Of a stretch of DNA of 64,000 nucleotides, positions 11,080 through 23,031 are shown in pieces. The notes beneath the pieces were generated by a model, which saw only the letters and a program-made list of their open reading frames with translations, had not been told where the DNA came from and made no database searches. Source of the stretch: Paraphysomonas bandaiensis (Eukaryota > Chrysophyceae); NCBI GenBank assembly GCA_965644295.1, contig CBFFRP010000389.1, forward strand, positions 1 through 64,000. Direction: 5' to 3'. How positions within the stretch are numbered: the stretch's first letter is position 1; the number at the start of each line of letters is the position of its first letter. The translations under genes and the position numbers were made by a program.

Positions 11080-12131
11080 ATGGCAGATATTGTGGGGGTA
11101 ATTCTCTATTTATCTCTTTCGATTTATACTTATTTATAATGCAGGAAGCCAATCAGTTTAAACAGGATGTTATGAATGGTAATTTGAGCGTTGCTGATCA
11201 ACGTTTACAAAAATTGAAGGTAGTTTAAAACACTAGATTGTGTTTTTCTTATTGGTAAATATGAATATAGGTTGCTTTGTTGGAGCTAGACTCTCTACCC
11301 CCTATATCTATGGAAACTGCTCACGCAGCTGCTGAGAGAGAACTTGCGAGAGATATATACGAGCATGCTGTAGTTTTGGCTATTAAAAATGCCGATAAAT
11401 ACAGCTTCCAGAGTTACATATCCATGTTGCGACCATATTATACAGGCTTGAGGTATGTAGTGTGCTAGCGCTAGTTTTTGAAGTAACTGTTGGACGCAGA
11501 AATTCTCTCCCAGCCTCGAGTATTACATGTTCGATTGTCGGTTTACAGCTTCTATACCTCCTTGTCGAAAATCAACTTTCTGAGTTTCACAGTGAGGTAC
11601 GCACGGCAATTCCAATATTAGCATTATTTATTACGTGCTCATCACTTATGTAGTTGGAGCTTCTCACCGAGGAGCAGTTAGAACACCCTTCCATCGCCTT
11701 CTGTACCCAACTTGATCAGCACCTCATGATGGGCTCCTACGATCAGGTGTGCTAATGTTTAATACTGTCAATGAGTTATTTTACCTCCTCTTCTCCTTCA
11801 ACAGGTGATGCAGGCAGCGGCACACCCACCTGTGGATCTGTACACATTTTTCTTGACATCCCTTTCTGAGACGGTTAGAATTAACATATGCGAATGTGTT
11901 ATGGTGTCATATAAAACCCTCTCCCTTGAGGCTGCGAGGGAAATGCTCATGTTCAACTCATGTGAAGAGACCCTAAAGTTCTTGGAGTCTAAGTACCCAG
12001 AGCTTGAGGTTAGTGATGGGGTGATCACAATGCGGTCGCAAAAAACAGCGAAGTCCGCGGAAGAGAAGAAATCTCAGAAGCTCATATATCAAACATTGTC
12101 TTATGCAGCTGAGTTGGAGCGGATTGTTTAG
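11080..12131 (+). CDS. RPN12: 26S proteasome regulatory subunit RPN12 (PSMD8)
   Basis: Six exons (11080-11097, 11145-11219, 11271-11452, 11500-11596, 11654-11746, 11805-12131) join in frame to 263 aa, close to the length of yeast Rpn12 and processed human PSMD8. All introns are GT-AG of 47-58 nt. Family landmarks visible are GLQLLYLLVENQLSEFHSE, the following acidic helix LELLTEEQL, and the C-terminal PCI/winged-helix region with SLSETVRINICE and EAAREMLMF, ending in a basic helix. RPN12 is a lid subunit of the 19S particle; its binding stabilises the complete lid before docking on the base. The first exon is only six codons (MADIVG) and depends on the donor at 11098; the alternative is a start further downstream. 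Confidence 0.93.
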
Positions 12132-13574
12132 GAGAGTTGTAATAACGTTATAGTTTGGGGTTCATTCTTGCGTAATAATAACGTGCAGATCGTAAAGTTG
12201 AACGAGATATGCCGCCATCACAAGGAGTGCGAGATTTTTTACCTGCTAGTGCTCAACAATCACCTTAGTATATAGGAGTTATCCATCCAGCAAGTAAATA
12301 TTAACCTTCTCTAAGCACTACTGCATTGACCATGCAGTCCGTACCTGCAACTTATATGGATCTCTATTTCGCTAAGTCGTACTTGCCGACAATAATAGTA
12401 ACTCTTGCTACCAGAAGGGACACAATACACTTCCGAATCCATGTCTACGAACATAGAGAAAAGTAAATTATCCATAAATATTATTATATATACATAGACA
12501 CATAGCATATTCATGAAATAAGGACGGTTGATTAAAAGCAAAGAAACAGGTTCATCGAATATTTTCGTAAAATACTAACTTAAACTTTTATTGTGAACAT
12601 ATACAATATTACTAGCTACTAGCAATACTACAGTTATTATTTAAAGTAAAATCTAAACACCTCGAACGTATACAAGTAAACTAATACCTGCACACTCATA
12701 GTAGCATATTATATATATTATTTAGTTCTGACTCTTACACGCCTATTGCTAATAATCAGACACTCACTACTAATATATATTATAGTGTCATCTCTATACG
12801 ATAGAAGTACATCTCTGGTATCATGTAAATATCTTTGGAAATAAGAATGGGGCGAATCATCAGTACAGCATGAAAACAACGAAAATGCAACATTCGTTAA
12901 GTAGTATCGTAATAGAATGATAGAATTGTGTTCTATATATTGATGAATAGTATAGTTATATATAACTGTTGCAGTTACTCTGATAGTATATACATGCAAC
13001 TTACTATGAATTCGAACTGATTATTTACATCATTAGATAGTCAGATTGATAGATTTATTCCTCAACTCTAAGTGTGTATTCATCCCCATCAATTACCTGA
13101 TATACCTCTAGATCTAAATAGCTAATAGAGGATACCACAAGTAGCAGCCTGTTGCTATGCATGTGATGAAGAGGCAGCATCATTGGAATCACATATTATA
13201 CGGATCGTACATAATTATACGGATAGTGATATGTCCCGTATGAGCGTCCGTTAATTCCACAATTGAAGTTCACTAGATGTTCCAATTATATAGCGGTATG
13301 TCCAGCAGTACAAGTATATTGGTACACTCCTATCTCCAACACGATATACATATACACAGTATAATGTCCAGCCGTACCAGTATATAGATTCCAATAGTAC
13401 ATATGTACTTATCTACATAATGTTCCACAGAATATATCATCTAGATACATACATACACACATACATACACCACACTGATATCATACACATACATACATCT
13501 TAACACTCATAACCACCACAATCTCATCTTCTATTGATATTTATCGATCATAACCCTAACATCACCAGTGAAGG
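12132..13574. other. Spacer between RPN12 and the methyltransferase
   Basis: AT-rich with many ATACATAC words near 13440-13500 and a degenerate local repeat TCCAGCAGTACAAGTATAT / TCCAGCCGTACCAGTATAT at about 13300-13385. Short minus-strand frames at 12311-12541 and 12718-12999 show no family signal and are not called. Confidence 0.4.
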
Positions 13575-14648
13575 ATGGCATGGACATGTACAGGATCAAG
13601 TAATCGAGCTCTTGTAGAGAATATGAGGGTATTACCACACATACACACACTGACTCATAGCTAGCCATGTATGTATATATACATGTATGTATATAGATGC
13701 TATATATGTATGTATGTGATGTGGTGTGGTACATTAGATCACATGTGTATGATACGCTATATCATATTTCATACGAGTGATGTGTCTCATATATTGTTAA
13801 TTAGGCCGCTAATATCATTAAAACACTATGTGTGTTTGAAGCAATGTTGACTGTGGACAGAGGTGGGGTGAATGTGTATGTTTCACATGGAGTAATCTAC
13901 TGGAAGGAAACTATTCTCCATCTGAACCTTACGCCGACTCTCCGCAGTCTATAGGGTTTAATGCCACCATATCAGCACCTCATATGCACGCCAGTGCTCT
14001 TGAAACTCTTGCTCCCATGTTACAGGTATGTAATAGCGTTTCTTCATATCGTGTATGCTGAATATCTAGTAGCATGATGGCGCCAAGGTTTTGGATGTTG
14101 GATGTGGCTCTGGGTACTTCACAGTGTTGTGTGCCCGTCTCAATCCATCGGCTATGGTGCTTGGTGTGGATTATATCCCGAATCTAGTGGCTTTGTCAAT
14201 TGAAAATACGGGTAAACAAGACCGGGACCTCCTCGATAGTGGTCGAGTGCGCTACGTGACCTCCTCTGGATGGGACCTTGATGGTCTGAACGCGAGTAAG
14301 CACAATTTAGGGCCAGAATTCAAGCCACCGTATGATGTCATTCATGTGGGTGCTGCTGCCGATCGAATTCCGCAGAGTCTACTTCAAGGTCTCAAGGTGA
14401 GTGTTGTTCACACTATTCATTGTCATATTGAGTTGGAACCAGAACGGTGGTCGTATGGTTATACCGGTTGGACCGGAACACGGGAACCAAGAGCTTCTTC
14501 AGGTTGGTACATATATTTATTGATGGTTTTAATTCGTGCATGTATATATACTCTTCAGGTAGACCGTATTGGTTCGAGTGGCGATGCTAGACGGGACTTC
14601 CGTGTACAAAAGCTGATGGGTGTTCGCTATGTCCCGCTCGTTAAGTAG
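13575..14648 (+). CDS. PCMT1: Protein-L-isoaspartate O-methyltransferase
   Basis: Six exons (13575-13628, 13805-13862, 13907-14025, 14073-14396, 14443-14502, 14559-14648) give 234 aa, the usual length (human about 227). The start [10 protein letters not shown] matches the family's N-terminus. Then come AMLTVDRG, the signature [17 protein letters not shown], the SAM-binding motif [22 protein letters not shown], and a C-terminal LMGVRYVPL. The enzyme methylates isoaspartyl residues in aged proteins with S-adenosylmethionine, starting their repair. It is cytosolic, with no signal peptide. Introns are 44-56 nt except the first (176 nt). The longer frames that read through introns here are misleading; only the spliced frame keeps the family motifs. 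Confidence 0.95.
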
Positions 14649-14879
14649 AGCATCTACCGACATTGCACGCCGGGTCGATAATATAAGACCAAGTTGGTTG
14701 ATGTACAGACATACCGTAGTATTGTAAGTAATTGTTAGTGATACCACATTTTTTCAAAACATATTATATTGAATTCATATAATCAATTACATGCTTTTGT
14801 CCGACAATTTTGAGTTGAAAAAGTGACACACTGTCACTAGGTTATAATTATATGAGGTATGAAACCAATATGGCCGGCG

Positions 14880-15070
14880 TGCCCTATGTTGTTGAGCTTA
14901 GCTGTTTGTAAGCTGTACTTCTACGGTATTTGAATTGTTACCGCTACTTGAAGAATACAGTAGTGGTTAACAGTTAACAGTATTACATTAACTAATGACA
15001 TTATAGGAATCATAGCAGTGAAATTAAAATAGATTGACTCCTTAAGATCGTGACTAGTTGAGATCATATG
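14880..15070 (+). repeat. Dispersed repeat family A copy (possible degenerate LTR)
   Basis: It starts TGTTGAG and contains AGCTGTACTTCTACGGTATT, GAAGAATACAGTAGTGGTTA and ATAGCAGTGAAA. The same order of words recurs near 35395, 52860 and 61475 and weakly near 5250. The TGTTG start is typical of copia-type LTRs. The rest of 14649-15796 holds only a degraded repeat shared with 34505-34610 and 61005-61055 (CACCAAGGTGCAACA at about 15360-15375). Confidence 0.55.
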
Positions 15071-15796
15071 AAACTGTAATAGTCGGAAACATATATTCGT
15101 GATTAACAGGCTTGCGTAACGAATTAGCGGCCGCAAACAATTAGAAATTAGAAGATCTTCTACATTCTATATATAGAGGTTGCTATATCCCGTAAGAGTA
15201 TAGATCTAATCTTATTTCACATCCACTAGTAGTGAATGTCTTGTAATTAACAATATGCGTCTAAGAGTCAGAACTAATGTAGAAAACAATTTAACTAGCT
15301 AGTGCTTAACGCTTCTGATACCCTACTATTTTGGGCGCTAAGAAAACTGCCTGTGCATCACCAAGGTGCAACAGCTTTTGTTCTATCGCTCAGAGCAAAC
15401 GCAGTAAGCAAGCAGAATGTTGATACACCTGATATCTGCCGACTTCAGGACGCGGGCAGCGATAACCCAATTAATGTAACTTTGAAAAAATTAGCGGCAT
15501 GTTCATTGCAGGTCACCATATATTGCCATGGTGTCTGCAGTGAATAATAAGATACTAGTTTAAAATTTCATGTTTCACAAAAATATGTAGAGACTGTACG
15601 AGTAAATGAAATATTGTTATATTGGCAATGTATTCTGCATCTGCTGACATCAGCACATCCACTATTATACTGAACACATCTTGTCTACATAATAACAGTG
15701 TAGCTACGAGTAAAGTAATGTTTGCTAGCAGCTACAGTTACATAAATGTTGCTCATTATGATCAATGGTTGACACTAGCGGTATATACGTATATAC

Positions 15797-16047
15797 CAGG
15801 GCCTGGTAACCGTTAATGATAATGGTATTAATGGTAATGGCATTAATGGTAATGCCATTATAATTGCCGGGAACCGGACTACCATTAATGACCTGCACTG
15901 CTATATATAGAACTGAGTGTTTTAAGATAATATAGAATATAGTAGGTATTAATGACCATTAATAGGCCATTAATGGCCATTAACGGCCATTATAATTGCC
16001 GGGAACTGGACTACCATTAATGGGCCATTAACGGTTACCAGGTCCTG
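15797..16047. mobile_element. hAT-like MITE with 8-bp target duplication
   Basis: The ends are CAGGGCCTGGTAACCGTTAA and its near-exact inverse complement ending TTACCAGGTCCTG. They are flanked by GTATATAC (15789-15796) and GTACATAC (16048-16055), 7 of 8 identical. CAGG...CCTG ends and an 8-bp duplication are hAT hallmarks. The interior is built of CCATTAATGG-type palindromes and has no coding capacity. Confidence 0.8.
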
Positions 16048-16412
16048 GTACATACTATGTACTATGTACACAGATTTTCTGCGGATTCTGGTAGGCGAAA
16101 AATGTTTTAATTATTATTAAATCAATAGTTTTATTGTGTTTCTGTTTAGTAATAGAACAATATTAACTTTAGTATTCATTTGCTAAAAGCCGTAAAACTC
16201 GTAGCTTTTCCCAAAATATAGAAAACTTCCCACGATTGCATACTGCTTACTTAATTTTACTAACTGTTGGCGTGACGAATAAAGCGCTACAAACTAATGA
16301 TGACAGGTTCACAAGTTACTATCATAGAATAATTATTAACATAATACTATTTCTACCGAAGTCATATCAATAACTACCGCGAATAATAATACGCAATATT
16401 AATCGAACAAGA

Positions 16413-19400
16413 CTAGGATGCATTTTCAGAAAAGCTTGAGCCAGGGTTATACGCATTACCATCAGGAGAATCTATGACTTCGGATAAAAATTGATTGAAA
16501 GGGAGCATTCCATCTTCTGTGTATTTATCATCGCTTCCCAAATCTGGATATAATCTCGAGGATGAGCTAGAGGGCTGAAACAGCAAACCTCTACCTCTTC
16601 TGTCAGATGATGACCCACCTGCAAGCCGTCCGAGGAGAGATTCGCTTAAATCGTCACCACCAGCTGAGTCGAGGCCTGCCATAGGGTCTCCCATGTCGTC
16701 AAAAGAGAGTATACCTAATGGTACATTAATGATATTATCAATGTCAGGCACCGGTTCGCTTGTATGTGTGTGCGATACTCCGCTCCCATATCCAGATAAT
16801 GTACTCCTATTTTCGCTGTCACTCTGTTGTATTTGTGTATTGCCCCAGGACGTAGGAGAAGTGTCTGACAAAGGAGGCAGAGCAAATGATCCTACATTTG
16901 TATCGGAAACACTCTGTGTGTTCTGGGAGCCCGATCCCCCTCGAGCGGGAGAGGTGGCAAATTTCGGAACAAATGGTCTCGCCCCAGCAGAAAGGTGAAC
17001 GGCCCCATCTATGTAATCTCCCCCACTTCCTGAACCACTTAGCCCACTCACTTCTCCGCCATCATACCCCCCACTGTATCCGTATTCAGTACCGGTCATT
17101 CCAATTCCACCTGCTTCTGACATGCCTCCATGATATGATGGCATTATTCTCTGGCCAGAAGCTGACGACATGGCTTGGTTACTATTTCTAGGGTCATAGC
17201 CCGCAGACACGCTGGTACTCTGATGATGCATTGACTGTGGGTGTATTGAGGTCACGGAACTGTGTTGGCCCATGGATGGGTACATTGGCGGGGGCATATC
17301 GAGAACACCACTATCACTGTCACCAAGAGAAACAGAGGAGGGCCCCCGAGACCGAGTCGGCATATTCATACCTGAGGCACCAGGCTGTGCTTGTGGGAGG
17401 ATCATGCGATTGCCGTGTTGATAGGGCGAGACGGGCATACAGCTACCGGACTGCTGGTCATATGACTGCTGCTGGGAAGGTCCCTGCATAGGTCCATAAC
17501 CCGACGACCCACCAACTGCTACCCCTGCTCGGCCACTACCTGATCCGTACATAGTGCCCGGTCCAGTACCTGACGACACACCAGGAGAACCGTATGAGAG
17601 ATCTGGGAATGCCTGCTGAATACCATGACCACTGCTGCCGAGGTGGCCGTTGTGCATCATGCCTTGTTGTTGAGGTGACATCATCATATGACCAGAGTTT
17701 GCAGGCTGCTGCTGGTGAGTGTAAGGTGGGTTCATTCCTCCGTGGTGAGGCATGTTATACATCTGCATATTAGGATTGAATATGCTGTGCATAGAATACT
17801 GCTGCTGCAGTTGTTGCTGTAATAGCCGCTGATGTTCCATTTCCTTTTGCATCCTCTCCGCCTCAAGCTAGACACAAGAAGGTTACATAAATTTAAACAA
17901 AGGCGCAAGATACCTTTTTTCTCTCTTCCTCGGCGCGTTGTTGTGGAACCTTCGCGTTCCACGCCCTATTGATCCTTCTGAGCTCCTCCTTATGCTCCTT
18001 GTCTTTCTGGGCCTTGAGTGCCGCGTCCATTTCTGTTCCTCCCGCAGACTTAGCCCCACTAGACTTTTTTGTGGCTTCTTTTGCTTCACTACAAGAGCTT
18101 ACAGCAGTCTTGTTTGCCTTCTGGTTGCTAGACGATGTGGCAGGGGATGAGGGTCGGTCACAAAGCCATGATATGGCCAGATCAACATCAAGGCCACAGG
18201 ATGCTATTGCAGCCATACAATCCGACTCTGCGAATCCCATGGCAAGAAGATGATCGAGTAGGTCATCCCGAGACTTGATCTCTGCGAGAGCGTCTGCAGC
18301 AGATGCAGGAGCGGATGTAACTGCAGAGACTACTGAGCTCGCAGAAGGCGACTGGGATGACATAGCAGCAACTGTGGCAGAGGAAATGGAACGTTGCCCA
18401 CTTTGAGAAGAGCCCTTTGCACCTTTGTTTACAGATGAGTCATGGGCCGAATTGGCAGTAGATCCAGGTTCAGGAGTTTCATCAGATATCTTTTTCTTGT
18501 CTTTCTTTTTCTTCTTTTTCTTGCCTCCACTTTTTTCTTCAGCTGCTGCAGCCACACCTAGAAAAAAATAAATGTTTCACACAACCCATATCATCACAAT
18601 CATACGTGCATCTTCTTCTGCTTTGAGTCTCTCTTTCTCTTGTTTCTCCTTCAGCTGTCGCTGCTTTCGCTCTAATAGTTCCTTCTCCGTCTGCTCTTTC
18701 TCTGCAAGCCTCGCCTTTTCTGCTTTTAGCTTGGCCTCCTTGCTGCTCCTTTCGGCCTCCTTCTGCAGGCGGATAGCTTCCAGCTTGGCGACAGCAGCAC
18801 TCAGCTCTTCCACTACCTCTTCGAGCATGGGAATAAGGGCATCAGAGTTACCGGGGTCATTAAGCTTCTGTCGGACTAACTCAAGGGGTGTGGGACCTTT
18901 GCTGTCAGGGTCTCTGATAGATCCCGGGGCGTAAGCGTGAATATTGAGCAGCGCTCCAGACTTGATAAGAGTCCGGCAAGAAGAAACTACGCCATTAACG
19001 GCGGCGTAGTGTAAAGGTGTCCACCCAGAGTTTAGACATCGAGCATTAATATCGGCAGACTGACACTTCCTGTCCGTCTCCGCTCTCTGCTCCAAGAGCA
19101 TCTCTATCATGCGCACGTCCCCGTTCATAGCAGCCACATGCAGCACAGAGCGCCCCTCTTCATCGATTAGCCCAAGGTCCACACTTGGAGATCGCAGCGC
19201 AAGCAAATACTTTGCAATAGTGTATTTGCCCTCTTGTGTCTCCTCTGAATCTACCTCCTGCCCAATCAGTCGAGCTACACAATAGTGTAGAAGCCCTGAT
19301 CCCGACCTTCCACCTCCTGCCAGACGCTCTGTTGCGCGCACACCCGACTGGGGATCTTCTATAAGGCTGATAACAGCCGCCGACTGTCCAGAAGAAACTA

Positions 19401-20305
19401 AGTCAAAGAGATGTCTCCGTTTTGCACTCTCAGCCTCCTGCGCCTGTCGCAACTCTTCCTTTCGCTTTCTAAGGGCATCTTCCTGCTCCCGTTTGCTCTT
19501 CTCCTCAGCTAGTCTAGCCTTCTCATCTTCCTCAGCTTTCACAGCTGCTTCACGAACTTTTTTCTCCTTTTGCTTCCGTCTCTTCTCTGCTCGCTTCTTG
19601 GCGTTACGCAGCTTCCGTTTAGCCTCCATCTCTTCGTCAATGTCTCGATCCGTTTCACCCCGGCAAGCACCACTAAATTCTTGTGCCATGTCAGAGTTCT
19701 CCTTCATATTCATGTGGAAATAGTGTTTAACAATGGGGTCCCATATAGTCTCACTATCCTCGGCTCCCTCAGAGTCATAGTCGTCGTCCTCTCCGTCCTC
19801 CTCATCCTCAGTACTCCAGTCTTCATTAGCATCGGGACGATTCCCAAACATCATATCAAAAGATACACCTGCTTTACATATCACAATATACAAGTACTAA
19901 TCAATAACATGTTATTACCTCCAGGTAACTTTCCATCATCAGGAACCACTTGATCATCATTAAATATTCCAACTAAATCCATAAACATTCTCATAAAAGC
20001 TTTCATTTCATGAATATCATCATCATATAGATGACTATTCTCATCCTCTGTATCATACTCATCATCTATTGATCTTGATGATATAAGTCTTGTATATGCA
20101 ATTGATATTTGTTGAAATTTTTCTTTTGCATATGGATCTGTAGACTGTATATATCCATCAATTATATATATATGTATATATAGGGTTGTATATGTACCTT
20201 ATCAGGATGCCATGTTAGAGCTAATTTTCTATATGTTTGCTTGAGAATCTCTAAATCTGCATCTACTGACACACCCAAGATAGCAGCAGCTTCTTCTAAT
20301 TGCAT
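16413..20305 (-). CDS. DnaJ - ankyrin - UBA domain protein with Gln/Gly/Ser-rich tail
   Basis: Five exons (20305-20198, 20144-19919, 19868-18606, 18557-17914, 17867-16413) join in frame to 1231 aa. Residues 4-65 form a J domain with the Hsp70-activating HPD (TWHPDK at about 31-36). An acidic stretch and a long charged coiled coil (about 165-255) follow. Ankyrin-type repeats (SVLHVAAMNGDVRMIEMLLE, GWTPLHYAAVNGVVS) occupy about 310-460, then a second coiled coil. A lysine run leads to a UBA domain near 620-665 (LLAMGFAESDCMAAIASCGL). The last 480 residues are low-complexity Q/G/S/M. The layout suggests an Hsp70 co-chaperone that reads ubiquitin and binds clients through ankyrins. Introns are 46-53 nt GT-AG. 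I know no standard family with exactly this combination. The start is the only ATG just before the J domain. Confidence 0.85.
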
Positions 20306-20760
20306 GTCAGTATATATTCTAATATATAAGTGTGTATATGAACAGATGTATGAATGTATGAATATATGAGATAACTATGAATTATAGATACTGATACAGG
20401 CACTGATGATATCACACACTAGTGGGGGAGTGTGCCAGTTAATCAAGTATGTAAATAGAAAGTTTAATGAAGGAAAATATAGTGTATGTGTGTCAATGTA
20501 TGTGACTTGGAATAGTGTGTCTGCTTGATAGTCCCCTAACATACCTACCATACTACTTGACTATACTGCTGTAGATACCAGTCCTACTTTTGTACCTACC
20601 TACATGTACCCACCTACATACATACATACGTACATATATACCTATATGTATGCTCTACAGCAGTTCCTACATATATACTGTACATACAGTACCTACCTAC
20701 GCGACTATACAGCAGTACATATATTTTTCTCATATTGTGTATATAAAACCCTACATATAA

Positions 20761-21234
20761 GGCCGTTCCTTACGGTTGGGTAAAAAAAAAATGAAATTTT
20801 TTTTCTTCCGCATTCTCAACACGGTTGGTCAAAAAAAAAGATAACATACACATGATGAAAGCACCCATTTCTATAGGAGAAACTGTCAAAAACCAGTGTT
20901 TTGTAAAGAAAAGGGGGTTTCATGCCATATATATTGAAAAGTTAATGTAGATATATTGGATGCATTATGCTGGTTCCAGGACACCGTTTGAATCACAACA
21001 AGCGCTCAGCCTACTCGACATAGACTTGGTAAAACTCGTGATAACAATAATATGACTCGAGGTTCCTAATATAGGCCGCAATATTATTTCTTACCATACC
21101 ATGTATGTTGGAAAGAAATGAAATCATTTCTTACCATGATCCAAAATAATTTTTTTTTTGACCACCGTAAGGAACGGGAAGAGCAAGAAAAAAAAAATTC
21201 ATTTTTTATTTTTTACCCACCGTAAGGAACGGCC
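20761..21234. mobile_element. Tourist/PIF-Harbinger-like MITE
   Basis: The terminal inverted repeats GGCCGTTCCTTACGGTTGGG / CCCACCGTAAGGAACGGCC are followed inward by A-rich and T-rich tracts. TAA flanks both ends, fitting the 3-bp TWA target duplication of PIF/Harbinger elements, whose ends often start GG(C/G)C. A second nested inverted repeat (CACGGTTGGTCAAAAAAAAA near 20820; TTTTTTTTTTGACCACCGTA near 21150) lies inside. No coding frame is present. Confidence 0.8.
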
Positions 21235-21452
21235 TAAACAACGGAACTGGTATTGACATTCTAAAAATGTGTAATTTCTACATGATGTACAGCAGTATAT
21301 CCATATATAGTCGTAAGAATGTCCACTCTATCGTACTGCCAATTGAAGTGTGTAAGCACAGACCAGAAGAATGTGCTGGAGTATATATACACAGTGTATA
21401 TACGTACACAGTATTCCTATTCTTAGAACACACTCACACTTATATATACACA

Positions 21453-21500
21453 CCATACATACATACATACATACATACATACATACATACATACATACAT
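21453..21500. repeat. (CATA)n microsatellite upstream of the LysM gene
   Basis: About twelve perfect CATA units lie 60 bp before the ATG. Long frames reading through them (YIHTYIHT) are artefacts of the tetranucleotide repeat. Confidence 0.9.
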
Positions 21501-21559
21501 TCATACATAGTAAAGTACTTTACAAACACTTATATTCAACAAAATTAATTAAAATTATC

Positions 21560-22249
21560 ATGGAAGGTGCATGGAAACCATGGAGAATTCAACATATTAA
21601 TAACACAAGCCCTGATTTAGATTCATATGGTAAACCACTACCAAGTCCACCTCCTGGATATTACTGGGAACAACAACATAATAAATCATGGGAATTAAAA
21701 AAATATATTGATAATAATGATATTCATTCTAATATGGTTCAATTTAATGCTAATAGTATTATTGAACATGTGGTGATGCCTGATGATACTATACAAGGGA
21801 TATGTTTACGATATAGAGTCTCGCCTGTGACATTACGTCAATATAATAATTTCAGTGGAAACTCTTTTAAATATAAGAAATATTTACGGATTCCTATTGA
21901 ACCTGGTGTGCCGATAAAAGCACAATTGGACGATGAACCCACTCTAATTCAGCGCTTTAAGAATGAAACTAATGAGTCCACTGAAGAAGCTAAATTCTAT
22001 TTATCAGAGAATGACTGGGATTTCTTCAAGGCATTGGCTTCTTGGAGTGGTGATGAGAGTTGGGAAAGTACGCAGGCTATTCCCAGTCAACCTTCTGCTC
22101 CTCCTTGTATTGTAAATCCGAAGGCCATTGTTACCCCGAATTCGGGATATGTCCCACCTCCTGTTATTCCCATGGAAATAGCCTATGATGAGCAGGGAAA
22201 TCAATATTCAGATGATGTTGAGAGAGAACCTCTGATGAGGTGCTTCTAA
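21560..22249 (+). CDS. LysM-domain protein
   Basis: An intronless 229-aa protein starting MEGAWKPW. Residues about 68-118 form a LysM module: HVVMPDDTIQGICLRYRVS, then LRQYNNFSG and YLRIPIEPG. This is the beta-alpha-alpha-beta pattern of eukaryotic intracellular LysM proteins (LYSMD type). An acidic region and a proline-rich tail follow. There is no signal peptide or membrane segment, so it is probably cytosolic and not a cell-wall lectin. The biochemical role of such proteins is poorly known. A longer upstream frame runs through the CATA tract, but the start is set at the ATG after the tract because the protein-like composition begins there. Confidence 0.8.
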   Translation: MEGAWKPWRIQHINNTSPDLDSYGKPLPSPPPGYYWEQQHNKSWELKKYIDNNDIHSNMVQFNANSIIEHVVMPDDTIQGICLRYRVSPVTLRQYNNFSGNSFKYKKYLRIPIEPGVPIKAQLDDEPTLIQRFKNETNESTEEAKFYLSENDWDFFKALASWSGDESWESTQAIPSQPSAPPCIVNPKAIVTPNSGYVPPPVIPMEIAYDEQGNQYSDDVEREPLMRCF

Positions 22250-23031
22250 ACTGAGTTCTGGTACGATATTTAACAGAGTGATGTGTAAATTGAAATAGTG
22301 ACTATCGTAAATGAGTCAACTGAAAATCTGATACCCTCATTTGAAGACCAGCATATTGTTCTAATTAGGGTCGTAGCAAAGAATTTAGTATTGCATCCTC
22401 TAGCTTGTGTACATTTATTTTAAGCAAAACTATTATCACAACCTATCCAAGTACGAGCCTTTTTTCTTTTCCAAAAAAATATCTGCATTCTATCTTAAAT
22501 TTTGTCCATTTTCAATACAGAAACAGCTGTTGAACCTAACCATGTTTTTAACCTCACTTGGGAGGAGTAGTATGTGAAAATAATGTCACGACCACAGTAT
22601 ATTAGTATTCATCTTAATATAAGATAGTATATGTGAAATATAATGCTCAATGAAAATATATCATGAACTGAATTGCTTAATGATTGTATATTTGAAGTTA
22701 CGTATATGCTATACGTGCTTGTAAGGCAATTAAATTGCAACTAATTGTTACGCAGCCCTGGTTGTAACATTATCATTTTCGGCTCAATTGATTGCCAGAT
22801 TATGTTTACATTACACATGCACTTATTAGCTAAACTATAGAAATAAAGTAAGTAACTTCGACAGCATAGATTGAAGGACGCGGATTGATATAGCGCTAAT
22901 GATACTTTAAAACCTAATAACACTAAACATATATTTTTCTAAAATAGAGAAGTTGAAGTGATGTAAAACGGGTCAAAATGGATAATCAAGAATTATTTTG
23001 TGCAAGATAGGCGAGTAGAATCCATTGACAA
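22250..23031. other. Convergent spacer with a hAT terminus remnant
   Basis: AT-rich 3'-3' spacer. At about 22722-22760 the sequence ends in TTACGCAGCCCTG after AATTG words. This matches the right terminus of the hAT element at 33234-34500 and is a degraded second copy. Nothing else is recognised. Confidence 0.5.

Larger units (their letters stand above)
20306..21559. promoter_or_regulatory. Divergent spacer between DnaJ-ankyrin-UBA and LysM genes
   Basis: Both genes start outward from here. It contains TACTGCTGTA at 20564, TACAGCAGTT at 20656, TACAGCAGTA at 20708 and again at 21288, TACC/TACA tracts, a MITE (20761-21234) and a CATA tract next to the LysM start. Confidence 0.5.

Noticed and set aside
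12311-12999. Minus-strand frames of 76 and 93 codons between RPN12 and PCMT
   Set aside because: No motif, AT-rich composition, and no in-frame splice partners found.
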